Numbered from the stretch's first letter, positions 25,401 through 40,400 are shown. The stretch: DNA of 64,000 nt from Drosophila persimilis (GCF_003286085.1 NW_020825294.1:12422501-12486500); one strand, 5' to 3'. The notes: generated by a model not told the origin, from the letters alone. Program-made: numbers and translations.

Positions 25401-28400
25401 CACATAAACGTACGTACTCCTGATCTCCACCAAAATGCGGTCTCGCAACAAAAAGAGGACAGTTTTGATGCAAAATCGTAGTCGTGTAAAGAAGGAGACA
25501 TGTAGTTGGGATGTAGATAATTGTAGGGAATAAATGTAGCAAACTGTCGAATTTTCATCAGGCATTGGCATTATCATAATAAAATTCCCGAAATTAGACT
25601 CTGAAGAGGGTGATGAGATTAGACATCAGACATTAGTCCGCAAAGGAATGGTATTTTCCGTTCTAGCGCTGCTCAACGTACTTGCAGCCGGAATGTCGCA
25701 AATCTACGGAGTAAATCGTTAGTCGGGACAGAGCGAGAGAGAGGCATTCAAGTTAACATCAGCCGACACGTCGGCTATGTAAACAAAACTCGCACACACA
25801 TAGGGGGTGACGTAATTGTAACACAAACGATGCACATCGTCCGCCCCTCTTTTCCCTTGAATTGCCTGTCCGTGGTCTACCTTCCTGTGTTGTTCCTAAA
25901 GGTCTATGATAAGGTATGTGTTTGTTGGATCGTAGGACTCTTCTTAGTGTCTGTTTCGGTTGTTCTCAGTGTACTGTGGCCATTCTTTACTTTATACCTT
26001 ATAAACCATTTGCATTTATACCATTTACTTTATACCCTTCTTTCCATTTGAAAGACTCGCTCAAAGAGAGTCGAAAGAGCGGGCTCCTTGATGTTTCCGA
26101 GTGCGAGAAAGCTCCATTGGTAGCACATTTACGTTCTCGGACGACATTATTATTGTTCTACTCTCTATGCGAATGTGCCAGTTTGCTTATGGCAAATTTG
26201 TTCGACGCATCCACGTTTTATCGAGTCCCTAGGATCACCTCAACTAGAAGGGTAAATACCTTTCGGCTACCTGAAGTTTGCCGCCTCTGAGAGGCTTGGC
26301 CATGGAATGCTGCCTGTGCGACTGCTATACTGTTGGCCCACACGCTGGGAGTACTGTTAATTACCCAAAGACGAGCAGCCCCTCGACTGCTTGCCAAGTG
26401 AATTCTCCAGCTGTCGGAGCTTCATTTGAATACTTCCAATTCAGTTTGCACTGCGTCGCCGTGCAGTCCTCATCGCATCGTCTGTCTCGTCGGGTCTCTC
26501 AATTGCAGCAGAAACAGTCAGAAAAGTGAATCAATTGAAATGAGAATCGGTAAGCGGAGTCTGCTGTGGGCTGTGGAGGTGTGGGGCTCACTCGCATTAC
26601 TATCTGGTATCTGGTAGTCGACGACCTTACTACGCGACTCATTCATTAGATCATTGGATCATTGTTCCCATTGAGGCGACAGCAAAACCAATTCTTGGCA
26701 GTGGGCGTTAGTGGTTTTCATTCGAACACTGTTCTATTTATTGCCAGGCACGACACTCTGTTCGCACACATTGTCTGTATGTATTGTATGGACATCCATA
26801 TGCCTGTAGTGTATAGGTAGCGCGTTTCAAAAGTATCAGACAGGCAAATCCCCCGAAACAATATAAGGCATTAGTGAAATGATGTTAAAAATACACTGAG
26901 AATTTAGTATGAATTTAAATATTTATCTTTTCTGTTTTTGAAGTTTTCTGAAGCTTTTAGAGCAAGAGAAACCATCTTGTCCCTCCTGGATATCGCGTAA
27001 TCTAGTGGCATCCATAATTTGAAAGATTTATCCGAAATGAAGATTGACAGGTAGAATTACCCCTCCTCCCTGTCAATCTATTTATCTCTCCCAAAGTGGC
27101 TTAGCACGTGTTTTCTGTCGACAATATTCCGTCTGGTTCCAGTTTATGTCCCTAATTATTACTGAGTAAATGAATTGCAAAGCAAGCTCTCCTTTAATTA
27201 CAATCCCCGCGCATTTGGTCGGATGGTCTTGTAACGCACTGTATACTGATTCAGTATATACGAGTATTGTGCACCTGTGTAGGGGGATTACCGAAGATAT
27301 TCTACAATAATTGCTGTGGTGATCGCCTCCGGGCACCGGTATCTGAGCCGCAATTGATTGATTACATTGATATTGATGGGTGATATGATCCCATAAATTA
27401 GAGGTCTGACAGTCCCAGTGCGGAAGTCGACTTGGATAAAAGCTCAGAAAACAATGAGTTAAAAAAACACGTCAAGAGCTTATCGGTAATGCAGAACCAG
27501 TTCTCATGGTTGACACGGGTAGGAGGGCCTTCGGGCTCTTCTTTTTGATAATCTCGCGCCCATTGTGGAATCCGAGCTGTGGAATCTATGTACGCTGTTA
27601 ACCTTTGATCCACAAGATCAATTGAGCCAAATCGCGATCAAAACAAAACAGAAGGAATAAAAGCAATTTCAATTTGTTGCTATTTGCTCATTTTCTGTTT
27701 TCTGTGTTCTGCTTTTGTTGTTTTACTAATTTTAGTTTTCGTTTCAAAGTCAAGTGATTCATCTACCGAAAAAAAAATCACTCAAAACACCAAAAGATCA
27801 GAGTGAAAATGAGACACAGAGAAAGAGAGTGAGAGAGATCTCTGTGTCTTATGTTGTCCATTGCTGTGGAAACTGTAAACTGCTCATACCCGGGACTCGT
27901 AGAGATCAAGGGTATATGGTGTTGATACCTATCAGTGTAATACCCAGAATGAAGAGTTTCCCAGAGAGCTGTGGAGCTACAGCCACTATAGGGGGACTCG
28001 AGCTTGTGGACTCATAAATAGTGCTGTCATCGCTATCGTGTAATTAATGCAGTCAGAATTAGGCTCCCTGGCGAGGCTGGCACTCCCGCTCTCCTAGAGC
28101 CTGGATAACTATTCAAAAGGTGGTTGGCCACCGAACACTGTGCTTGCAGAAAGTGCATACATAGAGTACCCACAATGGGTACTCCACTGAGTGCGAGATA
28201 TCCCGCGGGTCGAGACACTCGACAACATAGCCACGCGAGGCGAGTGAGTTTTCCGTTTGAGTTGGCTATGCTTTGAGTTATTCAGCATCGGCGCCGTTTG
28301 TTGTCGGTCGTCGTTTTTACAGTTTGTTCAGTTGCTTTCAAGATTTTGCCGAGCGACTTTGCTTTGACTCGAGAGTCCGCGAATGAGTCCCGCGAGTGCA

Positions 28401-31400
28401 TGAGTGTGCGTGTGTCTGAGAGTGTGGGAGTTTAATTAAACCGTACGCAATCGATCAGCAATTAAAACAACAACAACAACGGCAACAAACCGAAACCGAA
28501 ATCGAAACAGAAAGCAAATGAAAACGAAAGTGCCAAAAAAAGGAGCCGCATAAAACACACCAATGCAGAAATACAGAGAAGAGTCGTGGTCGGGGTCGGG
28601 GCGTGTGTAAAGTGTGTGGAAGCGAGAAGAGGCAGAACAACAACATTGCTTCACCTGCTCACCCACGCTCTCTCCCTGCATCCACGTCTCTCTCGCTCTC
28701 TTCCTCTCTCTCCCTCAGTGCACAGCATATTGTGCATGTAGTGGTGCCCTCTCTCTTACTGCAGCATTGTGCAAGCAAGCTGTCATTGCCATCTCAACAG
28801 CTGCTGTATGTCATGTGCTCTGCCTCTCCCCTCCTCTCCTCTCCGACGCCTTGATTGAGTGAAACTCTGCCCAGCCATCGCTTTCAATTGATTTTAATTG
28901 CAATCGTTCCATTGCATTCCATATAAATAATATTCCGAGTGTCTTTTAAATTCAGTTACATTGGCCCGTCTCCACCGCATACAATATTCATACAAATGTA
29001 CATAAATGTTGTGTACATGTATGTACGTGTGTGTCCCCGTCTTCATATTCGACGGTGACCCACTGTTGCGTGACGTTCTGATAACCCTGCCCTGTCCTAT
29101 TTTTAGACCCCCTTCCCAGACCCAGACACATCCCAGAAAATCGAAAGCCATCTGGGACCCGACCGCCCGACCGCCCGACCGCCCGACCTCCCGACGTACA
29201 GACCATACCCACATATGGCGGAATGAATGATTTCCCCGTCAACCACATGTTCGATCTTCCATTTGATACTATTTATAAGCATATTGCGAAATAAATTGCT
29301 CGATCTCGCTTCCCAATATTCCCCCTCGCGCCCTCCCTCCCAGAGGCCCCCTGCTCCCCCACTTCGGATGCTTTTATTATATCCGTTATAGATGTGGCTG
29401 CCAAAAAATAATATAAATCGCGTCACACCTTATTTTCCTTTATATAACTCAAAATCGTTTCATTCAATTGAGCGAGTGGGAAATATGTTTACTCTTGGGA
29501 TCCCATCCGTTCGCTCTCGCTCTCTGTTTGGCCTACAGGTGTGATGCTGTGTGCTCCCTCTAGAGTCGGACCATCAACTTTTGAACCTTAAGAATTTTGT
29601 TAGATTTATCCAAGATTTATTTGATGCCCTAAGCGCCTGCTGTCATGTTTCCCCGCTTTCCCCTCTTTCCCCCTGCTGGTGGATAGTAACGGATTGGATG
29701 TGTGGGAGTGCGATGAGATGACAGCTGCTTCAAGGTGACGGCTACCCCTGAGAGTTCGTGAGAGCGACTATAAACATACAGCCAACGGAGATATTTCTGT
29801 AGAGCTTTCATAGAGTCATCGATGTTTTTTTGCTCTGCATTGCGTTGAAAGGGTATACCCTATCCTGTTCTACAAGTATGATGGAGCCCCAACCCCATCC
29901 GAAAACAACATGTTCATGTTTCATAGCCATTTGCCGCCATTTCCTCGGCCATTTGCCCCTTCTCAGACAAATTATAAGCGAAAAGAATGCAAACAACATT
30001 AATTTGATCAAATATGTGTATAGCGTCCATAAGGAATCCACATATTCACAGCCACACCAGTGCCAGTACCCATACGCATCAACCAACACACAAGCTCGTA
30101 GTATTACGGCATCGCGTAGATTTCGCGATATTTCTAGACTTGGTGCGACTTTTAGCCCGCTCGACAAGTTCGACCCACGAAAACTGAATCAAACAAATAT
30201 TGTGTGTAGACAGCCGTCGGTGTCCCGTGTCCCGTGTCCCGTGTCCCTCTCTTGCTGTCTCCGTCGTTGGCCAGTTTTCGGTGTGGCTGCAGTGTGGGTG
30301 TCTTTTCGGCTTGACTTTGTTTGGCTTGGTCCAGCTCTGGACCAACTCTTCGAGTTGATTGAGTTTTCAGTGATCAAATTTGCTCGGATGGCAACTGAAC
30401 TTTCGGTTGTTGCTGCCGTTTCTGTTTCTGTGTCTGTGTCTGATTTTGTTGCTGTTTCTGTTGCTGTTGTGCTGCGACTAAACGCATACCGTTTATAGTG
30501 GTCCAGTGGAAGTCCGAAGCGGAATTTAGCATACGGCAAAGGCAACAAAGTGCGAATCGAATAAGAGGAATATTTCAACATCTTCGCTTCTGGCCATATT
30601 CGTTAGCTGTTAACTGTGTTTCTGTGTACCTCCTGGCCCGCCCGCGATGCCTGCCAAACTGATATCATCGTCGTTCCACAGTACGCCCCTCAACGACTGC
30701 TTCAAAGTGGGCGCGTTTGAGAGACGTTTGGGTAAGTTCGTCGCTCGTCGCTCGTCGCTCGTGACGTGACTGTTTGTTCGATTCGATGCTGTGGGTGTTA
30801 ATGTGGGGCTAATGATAAAGCCATTCATGCCCTTTTGCGGGGGCCAACCCGCTCAGTGGCCGTGGGGTCAAGTTCGACAAACAGGCCTACGTCTGCAGCA
30901 AGCACGAATGATTAGCTGTAGCTTAAGACTCCAACAAATACTGTATTACAAAACAAGTTAGTTCCTATCAAATTGAAGCTTTATTGCAACTGCAGTTTGC
31001 CTAGGATTCTTGACAAACCAAAATGCAATCCATTGATTGGCACGGTTGGCACGTCCTTTCTCCCAGCAGCTCTAATCGCCCTCGTCGCTCCTATAAGACG
31101 CGGCACAGTGATGCTCGAGTGATCCTATCTGCGACCATCTCTGGTCATCTGCCGCACTTATGGGGCAAGCTTTCAGTTCCCGCCCTCGCCATTAGCCAAG
31201 ACACACACCACAGGCGAGAGCTGTGGAAAGGTCCCAAGTTCTTAGCGCTAGTTGGAAAGAAGAGAGAAAACAAACAAACGGAACGTTGCCGATAAGCAAC
31301 TTTTGTCCGAAGATACTGCCAGGCAGCAACAACAGTCGAGTGAATGGATTCTCCGTTCAGTTATCAAAGAGCTATGCGTCAGAGGCGCAGTGCCAGGTGC

Positions 31401-34400
31401 TTGGAATTGGGGAGTTAAGCAGAAGCTACCAGAGTTCCCGGAAAGAGTGAATTCACAGTTTCATATGGGCCATGGCCAACTATGGCGATTACGACAATCT
31501 TGGTAGCCCCTAAGATCTTTCTTTCTATTGCCAAGACCAACTACTTACGAAGTGATTTCCCTCTTTGCAGATGCCCTTCTAGCCGACCTGCAGAACAGTG
31601 TTCCGGGTCAACCCCAACAGCCTCAGCCCCAGTATGGAACCGTGCAACCGAAGCAGCATCAGCAGCAGCAGCAGCAGCAGTTCGTCGACAATACACCAGG
31701 CTATGGCAGCCTCAGGGGCAAGGCCCAACCGCAGGTGGTGAGTACAGCGGAGGAGACCCGCGCTACCTTCGCCTAAAGCCACGTCTCTAACCGATCTCCC
31801 TTCAGTACCAGGAGCACTATAGCGCAGAGACGCGCTCCCCAACGGTAGGCGACTTCAATGGCTCCTCCTCCATTCCGAGCAACGGCTACCCGAGCCAGGG
31901 CGTGGGCTCCCTGCCACGCAAGCCCGCAGCCTCGGCGGTGGGGCAGAACAACTCGGGGTTGTCGGAGCTGGACTCGCTGCTGCAGGATCTGCAGAATGCC
32001 CGCTACAACAACGGAGGAGCGGACAAGGGACTGAAGGGTGAGGCCCGACACAACTTAGACTCCATCGAAGGCAATATATGACTCGTATCCTTCTATTCCT
32101 CGCAGAAATCGATGTGCCAGCCAACTACAGCACGCCAGTCTCTAAGTACAACACGTTCAACAGCTATGCCACAGTCGAGGAGCGCCCCACCATGGACAGC
32201 CTGCTCAACGAGCTGGACAACGCCCACATCTACGCCGTGCCCAATGGGTAAGCAGATCAGACCAGAGCAGAACGAACGGCCACTAAGTCAATTGTTCTCT
32301 ATTCGCACGCAGATCTGGACACAAGTCCCCAACGCCCGGACGCCATGTCACCATCACAGTGCGCGAAACAAAGACGGAGAAGCTGACAGGACCCGACGGT
32401 CCAGGTATTTACCTTGTAATCCCACAGCCGTTCAGTCTTAACCCTGCTAATGTGTGTTCTCTCATGTTTGCAGTTGGCTCGCTGGAGGAGCAGATTGTGC
32501 AGCAGAAAGATTCGTACACACAGAACAGTGTCGCACCGCGACCTCAGCACCAGCACCAGCACCAGCAGCAGCAGCAGCACCAGGAATACACATCGCAGGC
32601 CACCAAGGAACTGGACGACCTGATGGCATCGCTATCCGACTTTAAGGTGAGTGACCGGCGACTAGAGACCAGCCAGAGGACGCGTGATTGTTGCAGGAGT
32701 AGAACTTTAGTGCGGAATTATGTTTGATCAGAAAAGAACCTAAATGCAAGAAAGAAAAGCACGCACACGCACTCCACAGTAAAAGATAATGAGGAATACC
32801 ATTGAGACAATGGTTCTATATTAGCATAGCACGAGGAGATAAGATTAAGATAAGAACAAACAAAAAGTTACTCGGAGGAATGTGGCATCGGATAGACGCA
32901 AGATGGCCAGGAAGAAGCGTGGAATGCGATTAACTTGATCTCAGATACCAGTCTAGTTGAAATGGAATAGTAGTCTCCCATTTAAGAATTCTAGAACATA
33001 GATTCCACTGGGCAATGCCCTTCATTAAATTTAACGAAGCTTACCGATCACAAAATACGTATAAACCAGTCGGAGCAAACCCACGCCCGATGTCCACCGG
33101 TAGGTGGAGGGAGAGACCACAAAGCGCACACTTTACTGCTAAGTCACACTGGGAGAGAGTTTTGGCTATGCAATCCGATCCGATCGCAGCGTTTTTTGAG
33201 TATCCAGTAGATAGGATCACTCTTATCAATCATCCTTTACTCTCAGTATCCAAAGTTCATTGTGGCATCTAGAGATACCGATCTAGAGGTAGTTTATTGG
33301 AGTGCATTTAAATAAACGAATTAGTATCCCAAAGAAATATTCCTTCCATTCTCCCTGAAGCCCAAAAATTGTCTAATGAAATTTGCTGTTAGTTTGTTGC
33401 AATCCGAACAAATGTTTTCACTTTTCTCACCTGTCGGAGGGGTGTTCCGCTCACTTTGAACAGCGTCAAAACAAATTGCATATGGCCGGAGAGGGAGAGG
33501 GAGGCGGAGTCTCTGCTCCTCTTCAATCGACTCTTTCTCTCGCCCTCAAATAGGTGGATATTAGATATTTTTAGCCCACAACAACACGCCCAATGCTCTG
33601 TTGGCGGTAATAAAAACCATAAAACGAACAGATTTATCATCGCAACTCGTGTGACGCAGGCCAACCAAGCGAACCCAATGGACACCGCGGGCCGGTTCCC
33701 CGACCCAATCCAATTCCACCCCACCCCATCGCAGTCAAGCGCCCTTAGTCGGATGCCACCTCGTCCACATCGTCCTCGTGCCATGGGCAGATGGTTCTTG
33801 ACTTTGACATCCACAGAAGGTGGATATGATCTTTTTATGGAATACATAAATTGATCTAGCTAATGAGGTCCGATTACTATGATGGCAGGCTTGTTCACTA
33901 TATTCTTGATTCCCAGAAGCTGAGAAATATCCTCACCATCCATCCACAGTAAATCCACGTCCTGATTGGACAGTAAGGGCCACAGGTGGCCATGTATCGA
34001 CAGGGGTTTAGTTTGAATAGCTTGTGCCCGCTCCAATGGGAATCTGTGTAGGGGTACCCCATAGATCCCATCGTTCTTGCTTGTTTATACAGTGTATCTG
34101 CAATTTTAATTAAGCCATCAATCAATTCGAGTAAACAAACCATTCGCTTTATTATTTCTGCGTTGCACATCTTCAAATATGTGTATCCAAAAGATACACA
34201 GCCTTCACGCGGATTAGAATATTTTCTTTTTGTACTTCGACGTTCGTTTGTAGAACACAACGTGTACACAACATCTTGAAGATGATGTATCTTAACAGAT
34301 GTCTTCCGAATTTTATTCGGACATTTTTAAAAATATATTTTTTTTTACTGCTGCCCGCTTGCTCCTTTCCTCTTCCTCTTGAAATGGTGCAGTTTTTGGG

Positions 34401-37400
34401 TCAGGGCTGGAGGGAGGCGTCCTTAGCGTGGATATAGTACGTATTTTATATATGTATATATAAATGTATGTACTTTATGGGGTTGGAGATTTGTATGCCC
34501 TTAACATACTCGTAGCCCTGGCACGTCGAAGTCCAGAGATTTTAATTCCCAACTCCATAGCAGATCGATTCTTCCTGCATCTGTATCTTTATAGCCAAAT
34601 TGCCATATCAAACGCACATATTTGAAAGATTTTGATCCGCCGCAGAGGACCATTTGATTTATGAAAAATGTTTTATTTTATGTTGGTTTTGATAATATTT
34701 AAAATGTCAAATGGCTTGTGGTTTATTTGACACTCAAAGTGGTGGCTGTCTTTTAATAGAACTAGATAGCGATCCCCTTTCAGAGGGTATAATGATCTGG
34801 AGCAGATGTTTGCATCCCACAGAAGGAAGTACATAAGTATCTTCGATGCTGAAAAGTATAAATGTGTACATATTTTCGATCGATTATGTTTGTTATTTTG
34901 TTCCTTTCAAACCGGTCGACCTTTGAAGTGCTAAATAGGATTGGAACAAGCAAACCTCTAAATTCTTCGATTCCAAGCTGCTCTTAGAAGTGATAGCTCT
35001 CGAGACTGAACCAGTTAACGTCGAATGGAAGGAGCTTCAGGATAGGATTGGCACTCGTTTTCGACAAATGTCAGGCGTCTCCGAACCTGAGAGGCCCTGG
35101 CTCTCTTCCAGGGTATCCCATTTAAAGGATTCTGAAGAGTATCCACTCTTATAGTCCGCACTCTTATTAACGCTTGAAGACAGTTCTCAGTATTCTGGAT
35201 GGCGAGAGCCCTTCTGGGAAGGGTAAATCCCTCTTCCGACGGCCTTCGCACTCGTGTGTTCCTTCCAAGCACTTAGCGAGAGGTATGCAGAAGGTATTAT
35301 CGCTCTGTCGCTTAGTTATTCGAATCGCATTCATTAATAATTAATTAGCAAGTGAAATGTATATATTCCTCATTCTTTTGGCAATCGATGCGATGCCGCG
35401 CAGCAACAGAATTAGCAGAATCTTGGCTGCAATCAAGCAGACACCGATTGGGGCGAGTGAATGTGTCTGATGTGGAATGGGGGGCAGGGGGATCTGTGAT
35501 CTGTGGATCCGAGTAAATTGCAATTCAATGTCATTGACGAGAGAAGACATGTATGTACATATATGTATATATATATATACATATATATACATATATATAC
35601 ATATATATGTACATGTGTATATGTAGAGGAGGTCGTGTCTGTTAATTATTTAATATCATTTTCAATTTTCTGCCACACGGCCCCACGGGACTGGTGGGTG
35701 CGGGAAGGACAAGGCAAGGCAAGGCGTGTCCGTGACTTTTGTTGATATGATAAATATGAAAACGAAATAGGCTCTCCCTCCATCTCTCTCTCTCTATGTG
35801 TGCGTGTGTGTGTGGGTGTGTGTGTGGAAAGCGCAAAAAAGAACAAGAAAAACATAAAAATATATTCGGATATAAACAATATTGCACACGGCCCGTGTAC
35901 ATTTTCCGCATTGGATATTCTCGTGGTCCGTTTGGTTCCCCGGCGGAGTGCTGGGTGGAGGGGTGAGGGGTCGCCCACACACAACTTTGGTCAGACACAA
36001 ACGGACAGTTAGTCGGCCGCACTTCCTCCTGCCTCCGCCTGTCCCCCCTGCCACCCCCCCTGCCACCACCCCTGCCACCACCCTGCTCCTTCCTGGCCGC
36101 TGTCAACACAGAGATTTTCCACAGCGCCGCTTTGCTTTAGTTTTTCATTGCAAATCATTTGCATGGCTATTTTTGAATAGGTCTCTCTTTTTCTATAACC
36201 AAATATCCATATAATTATGCGATCTACATACACATGCACACGTACCTGTGTGTTCGTGTGCGTGTGTGTGTTTGTATACGAAAATATATGTATAGATTTT
36301 TCTATATTTTAGTTGGCTTTTCATTGCCATCATCGTAATCATCATCAGCACTGCCAGAGTGCCCGAATTTGCATTTCCCCATCTGCTCTGCTCTCTGCTT
36401 TCGCATTGATCGAGATTTCCTCTTCGGCTCCTTCCTGCCATCCTTCCGCCCTTCCACCATCCACCATCCACCCTCTACCCACCACTCGCTAGCGATTGTT
36501 TACCGCTTCCATCGTGTTTGGCTCTGGCACACGCCCATGCGCTTTTTATGGGGAAATCCTGTTGGCCAGCCGGTCGGCGTTCATTTTTATTGTCCGCGCC
36601 AAGCGACGATTTCGGCTTCTACTTTTGTCTATTTTGTATACGATTTGGGCTTTAAAATAGCACAACGAAATATTGAAAAACGAACAACCCGCCAACGCCA
36701 TCGCCATCGCCATCGCTATCGCCCAACCCAATGGCAATTGCTTTGGCGACGGTACAGGAGCGGGGCGAGCCCGTTTGCGGGTTGGGCCCCAAAAATGAGA
36801 CAACAAGACATCTGCCTACACGGTGGATGCCATTGTGGATATTATCGTTGATGAGCTCTTCTCCAATTACCTGTATTCTATTCCGTTCCACTAGGGAAAC
36901 TGCAATCTATTCGCTGGACAAATTTCCCATAAGCGAAAGGGGACAATTCGCCACGAGCGATTTCAGATTTTAAAAGGTGAAATCCCGAAATGCACCGATG
37001 TTGAGTTAGAAAAAGAGAAATAGTTTCCAAATTGTTCCAACGAATATACGAAAATGCAACTATACGTAGTAGAAGGAGCGAGGGATTTTTTGTTTGCCAA
37101 TAGAAAATCAGTTGATTAAACGGACAATCGCCTGCCCCGTTTAAGCGCGGATGCAACATCCCAGTGGAATCAACAGCAGTGAGGAGAGGGGCATTTGTGA
37201 AATTGATCAAACCTAATCCCTTCGCGAGCGCCCAACTGCCCTTCGGGGCCTGTTCCGCACCTGTCGGAAGCAGCATACGCTCAATTAGGCGTCTACTTAT
37301 GTTGTTAAAAAGAGGCGACACCAACAGCACACTAAATGAAAATGCAAAGTTTATGAAAGAAAAATGAACATTGAAATGGAAACTCGCACAACGACAGACA

Positions 37401-40400
37401 AGATCCACTTATACACACACACACACACACACAAACATGTACAGACAGAAACACAGATATACAGATGGAAGAAGGCACCTCCCCGCCACCCACCCAAGAC
37501 CAACCCCGTCCCCGCCCCCACCACAAAGTGTTCGTATTTTTGGCAATGAACAGAATGAAAACTACGTCAACGTGCAAGAAAAATGCTTTTCATATGAGGA
37601 GAGCGTCGTGCGCAACGAGATCCACACACAAACACAGACAGAGTTACACGAATACACAGATACAGATACAGATACAGATACACATACTCATGTAAAGAAA
37701 TCAGGCAGGAGAATCTATGGAAAGAGGAAGAGAAGAATTATTTTTGATATTTTTTGTGGCTGCGGCTAAAAGCAAAAGTTTTTGTGTTAGCGCTCGCACA
37801 AGATTTGATTCAGTCGAGGCAGGCACATCGACGCACGAGTAAGAGCGCAGCACGGCGACGGATGGGTCCAGGATACCGTCTGTCCATCCATGTCGTTTCA
37901 GTCATTTCAGTCGTTCAGGGGAAGATAGTACTAATTTGTCCACCCTTCCCGCCCCCCACAGGTCAGCGTCAACGGAGGAAGCAACGGAACGAACGGCGCT
38001 AGCGGACACTACCCGAACTCGAGCCAGCAGCAGCACTCTTCGACGGTGCAGCACCAGACGGTAACGGACTACGCCAGACCGAACAAGGGCAGCCAGCAGG
38101 CACATCTCACGCAGACCATCGAGGAGACGACCATCGTCGAGGACAGTCGCGAGGACCAGCTCGATTCTATGCTAGGGAACCTACAGGCCAACATGAGTCG
38201 CCAAGGAGTCAACACAGTGCAGAAGGGCTGCTGCAACGCGTGCGAGAAGCCGATCGTCGGCCAGGTGATCACCGCCCTGGGCAAGACCTGGCACCCGGAG
38301 CACTTCACGTGCAACCACTGCAGCCAGGAGCTGGGCACCCGCAACTTCTTCGAGCGCGACGGCTTCCCCTACTGCGAGACGGACTACCACAACCTGTTCA
38401 GCCCGCGCTGCGCCTACTGCAACGGCGCCATCCTGGACAAGTGCGTCACCGCCCTGGACAAGACCTGGCACACGGAGCACTTCTTCTGCGCCCAGTGTGG
38501 CCAGCAGTTCGGCGAGGAGGGCTTCCACGAGCGCGACGGCAAGCCCTACTGCCGCAACGACTACTTCGAGATGTTTGCCCCCAAGTGCAACGGCTGCAAC
38601 CGGGCCATCATGGAGAACTACATCTCCGCCCTGAACTCGCAGTGGCATCCGGACTGCTTTGTCTGCCGGGTAAGTGCTGCAGTCATAAACCCTTGATGTC
38701 TATATCAAGATGTCCACATATTTACGAGAACATATTAATGTAATTATTCCGCATTCGCACGATCATCCGTCATCCGTCATGCATCCATTATCCATTATCC
38801 AGGACTGCAAGAAGGCTGTGCGCGGCAAGTCCTTCTATGCCATGGAGGGCAAGCCCGTGTGTCCACAGTGCGTGGGCGTGGATGAGGAGGAATAGGGAGC
38901 CAGATACACACACGCACACACACATCAACAAGAAGCAAGAAGCAAGATACTGTTGATGAAGTTCAGCAGCCAACAAAAATAGACCCAGAGCCAGATACAG
39001 ATACGATACAGTCAGACACATTTTTGTACGAGTATGCGCGAGCTGCGTGCCACTTTTTGTGGCCGCTCGCTTTTTACTATCACCACCATCCCCGCTGGGG
39101 CAGCAGCTGCCCGCCGTCCGTCTCTGGCTATTTTCGGGTTGCGGGTCTAGGAGCAACTGCAACCACAACCAGAACCACAGCACCGCAGCACCACAGCACC
39201 ACAGCACCGCAGTATTGGCAACATCCAGCATGCAAGAACCAACTGCGACCGAGCAAGCCCTTACCTGCCCTTATCTGTATCTGTATCCATCTCCAAGCTG
39301 GCCCGCTGCCACAGCAGGTGCCGCTGGAGGAACGTATACACATGGATACAGTAGCCACCCTCCATGATGGTCTCTGATTGCCCCTGACCCTGTCCCCCTC
39401 TTGACTTGTTGAACTTTTCTATGAAACTTTGGTAGGCTTAAGTCTTTAGGTACTTTTTAAATTTAATCGTTTATGAAGATGAGCAACAATATTGTAATTT
39501 GTTTTTGTAAATAAAATTTAAATAATTACATATTAAAACATAAAAAAGGCACAGAAACAACACCAAAGAGTGGTTAAAAGGGGAGAGCAGGGAAAAGTGG
39601 AAAAGCCTTTTCTGTTTTTCAAGGCGGAGGCTTCGACGCCCACCTTCCTCCTCCCCCACAGACGACAGACGACAGGCGGACGGACTTCGTGCCAAGGTCA
39701 GGGTCAGCGTGTGCTGACCTTGACATGTGTGTCTGCCAGTCGTCTGTCGTCTGTCGCTTGTCGCCTCAGTTGTTGCTCTGTTGCTCTGCTGCTCTTGTTA
39801 AACAAATTACAATATTGTATGCCGTATATGTACTATATATTCGTAGATTTGGATCTTCTGGTCAGCGATCTCGACCTCCCAGCGGAAGCCCGGGGGAATA
39901 AATTACTTGTGGAAACTATTTTCGCTGCTTACGTACGAGTATCGTTCCGAGAATCATACGCTCTAGCCTCTGGTGCTCGGCCCTCGGCCGGATCCCATCC
40001 CATCCGAGACCCCATCCCTGTCTACTATAAGTGTAGGCGATGGGATTCGCACTGCTTATGGCCCCGATATAATGGGGATCTCGGGGTGTTGATCGAATTG
40101 ATTGGCCAGACTAAAATCGGACGGATTCGTCCATTCTTGGCCGCTGGAGTGCAAAAGATTCTCAAAATATTTTCCAAAAATAGCCATTCAGAAGTGCAAT
40201 CGTTAGGATATCACAGATATCATATTGTAGAAATCCCCCATTGACTCTCCCACACTTTGGTATATTTCTGCTGTATATTCGGTGTATTCGGTATTGATTG
40301 TTTGTTTCGCTCTGTGGCCCACTTTCGAATAATCCACAGAGCACTTTTATGAGATGCCTCAAAGGAAACTGTTGCACCTGTTGTTTATGGAAATTTGATT

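Larger units (their letters stand above)
17671..30646 (+). other. Large first intron of Paxillin
   Basis: About 13 kb with no paxillin coding exon before 30647. It contains the antisense lectin gene (23651-24281) and several UTR-like stretches. About 19260-19620 is purine-rich after a GC-rich core. About 28250-28620 has TTCAGTTG, an initiator-like site, near 28329 followed by CAA-rich leader-type sequence. These may be alternative promoters with non-coding exons. Simple repeats include a CCCCTG-type run at 20225-20250, CAGACCC at 21140-21165, CCCCT at 21240-21262, AACGAC at 22369-22407 and CCGACCGC at 29158-29196. No other gene-like frame was found. Confidence 0.6.
32647..37961 (+). other. 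Paxillin intron before the LIM exon
   Basis: 5.3 kb without recognisable coding sequence. It holds a repeat fragment (about 34440-34510), a TATATATACA-type microsatellite (35560-35612), GT-rich tracts near 35800 and 36250, and GATACA repeats (37660-37681). A 20-base sequence at 36918-36937 recurs at 42532. A promoter for a LIM-only product could lie here but none was located. Confidence 0.5.

Noticed and set aside
36020..36090. CCACCCCTGCCACC repeats read as a glycine/tryptophan-rich protein on the minus strand
   Set aside because: Short tandem DNA repeat within an intron, no splice or start support.
38181..38648. 155-codon frame opposite the Paxillin LIM exon
   Set aside because: Valine/alanine/leucine-rich antisense of cysteine-rich codons, explained by codon bias.
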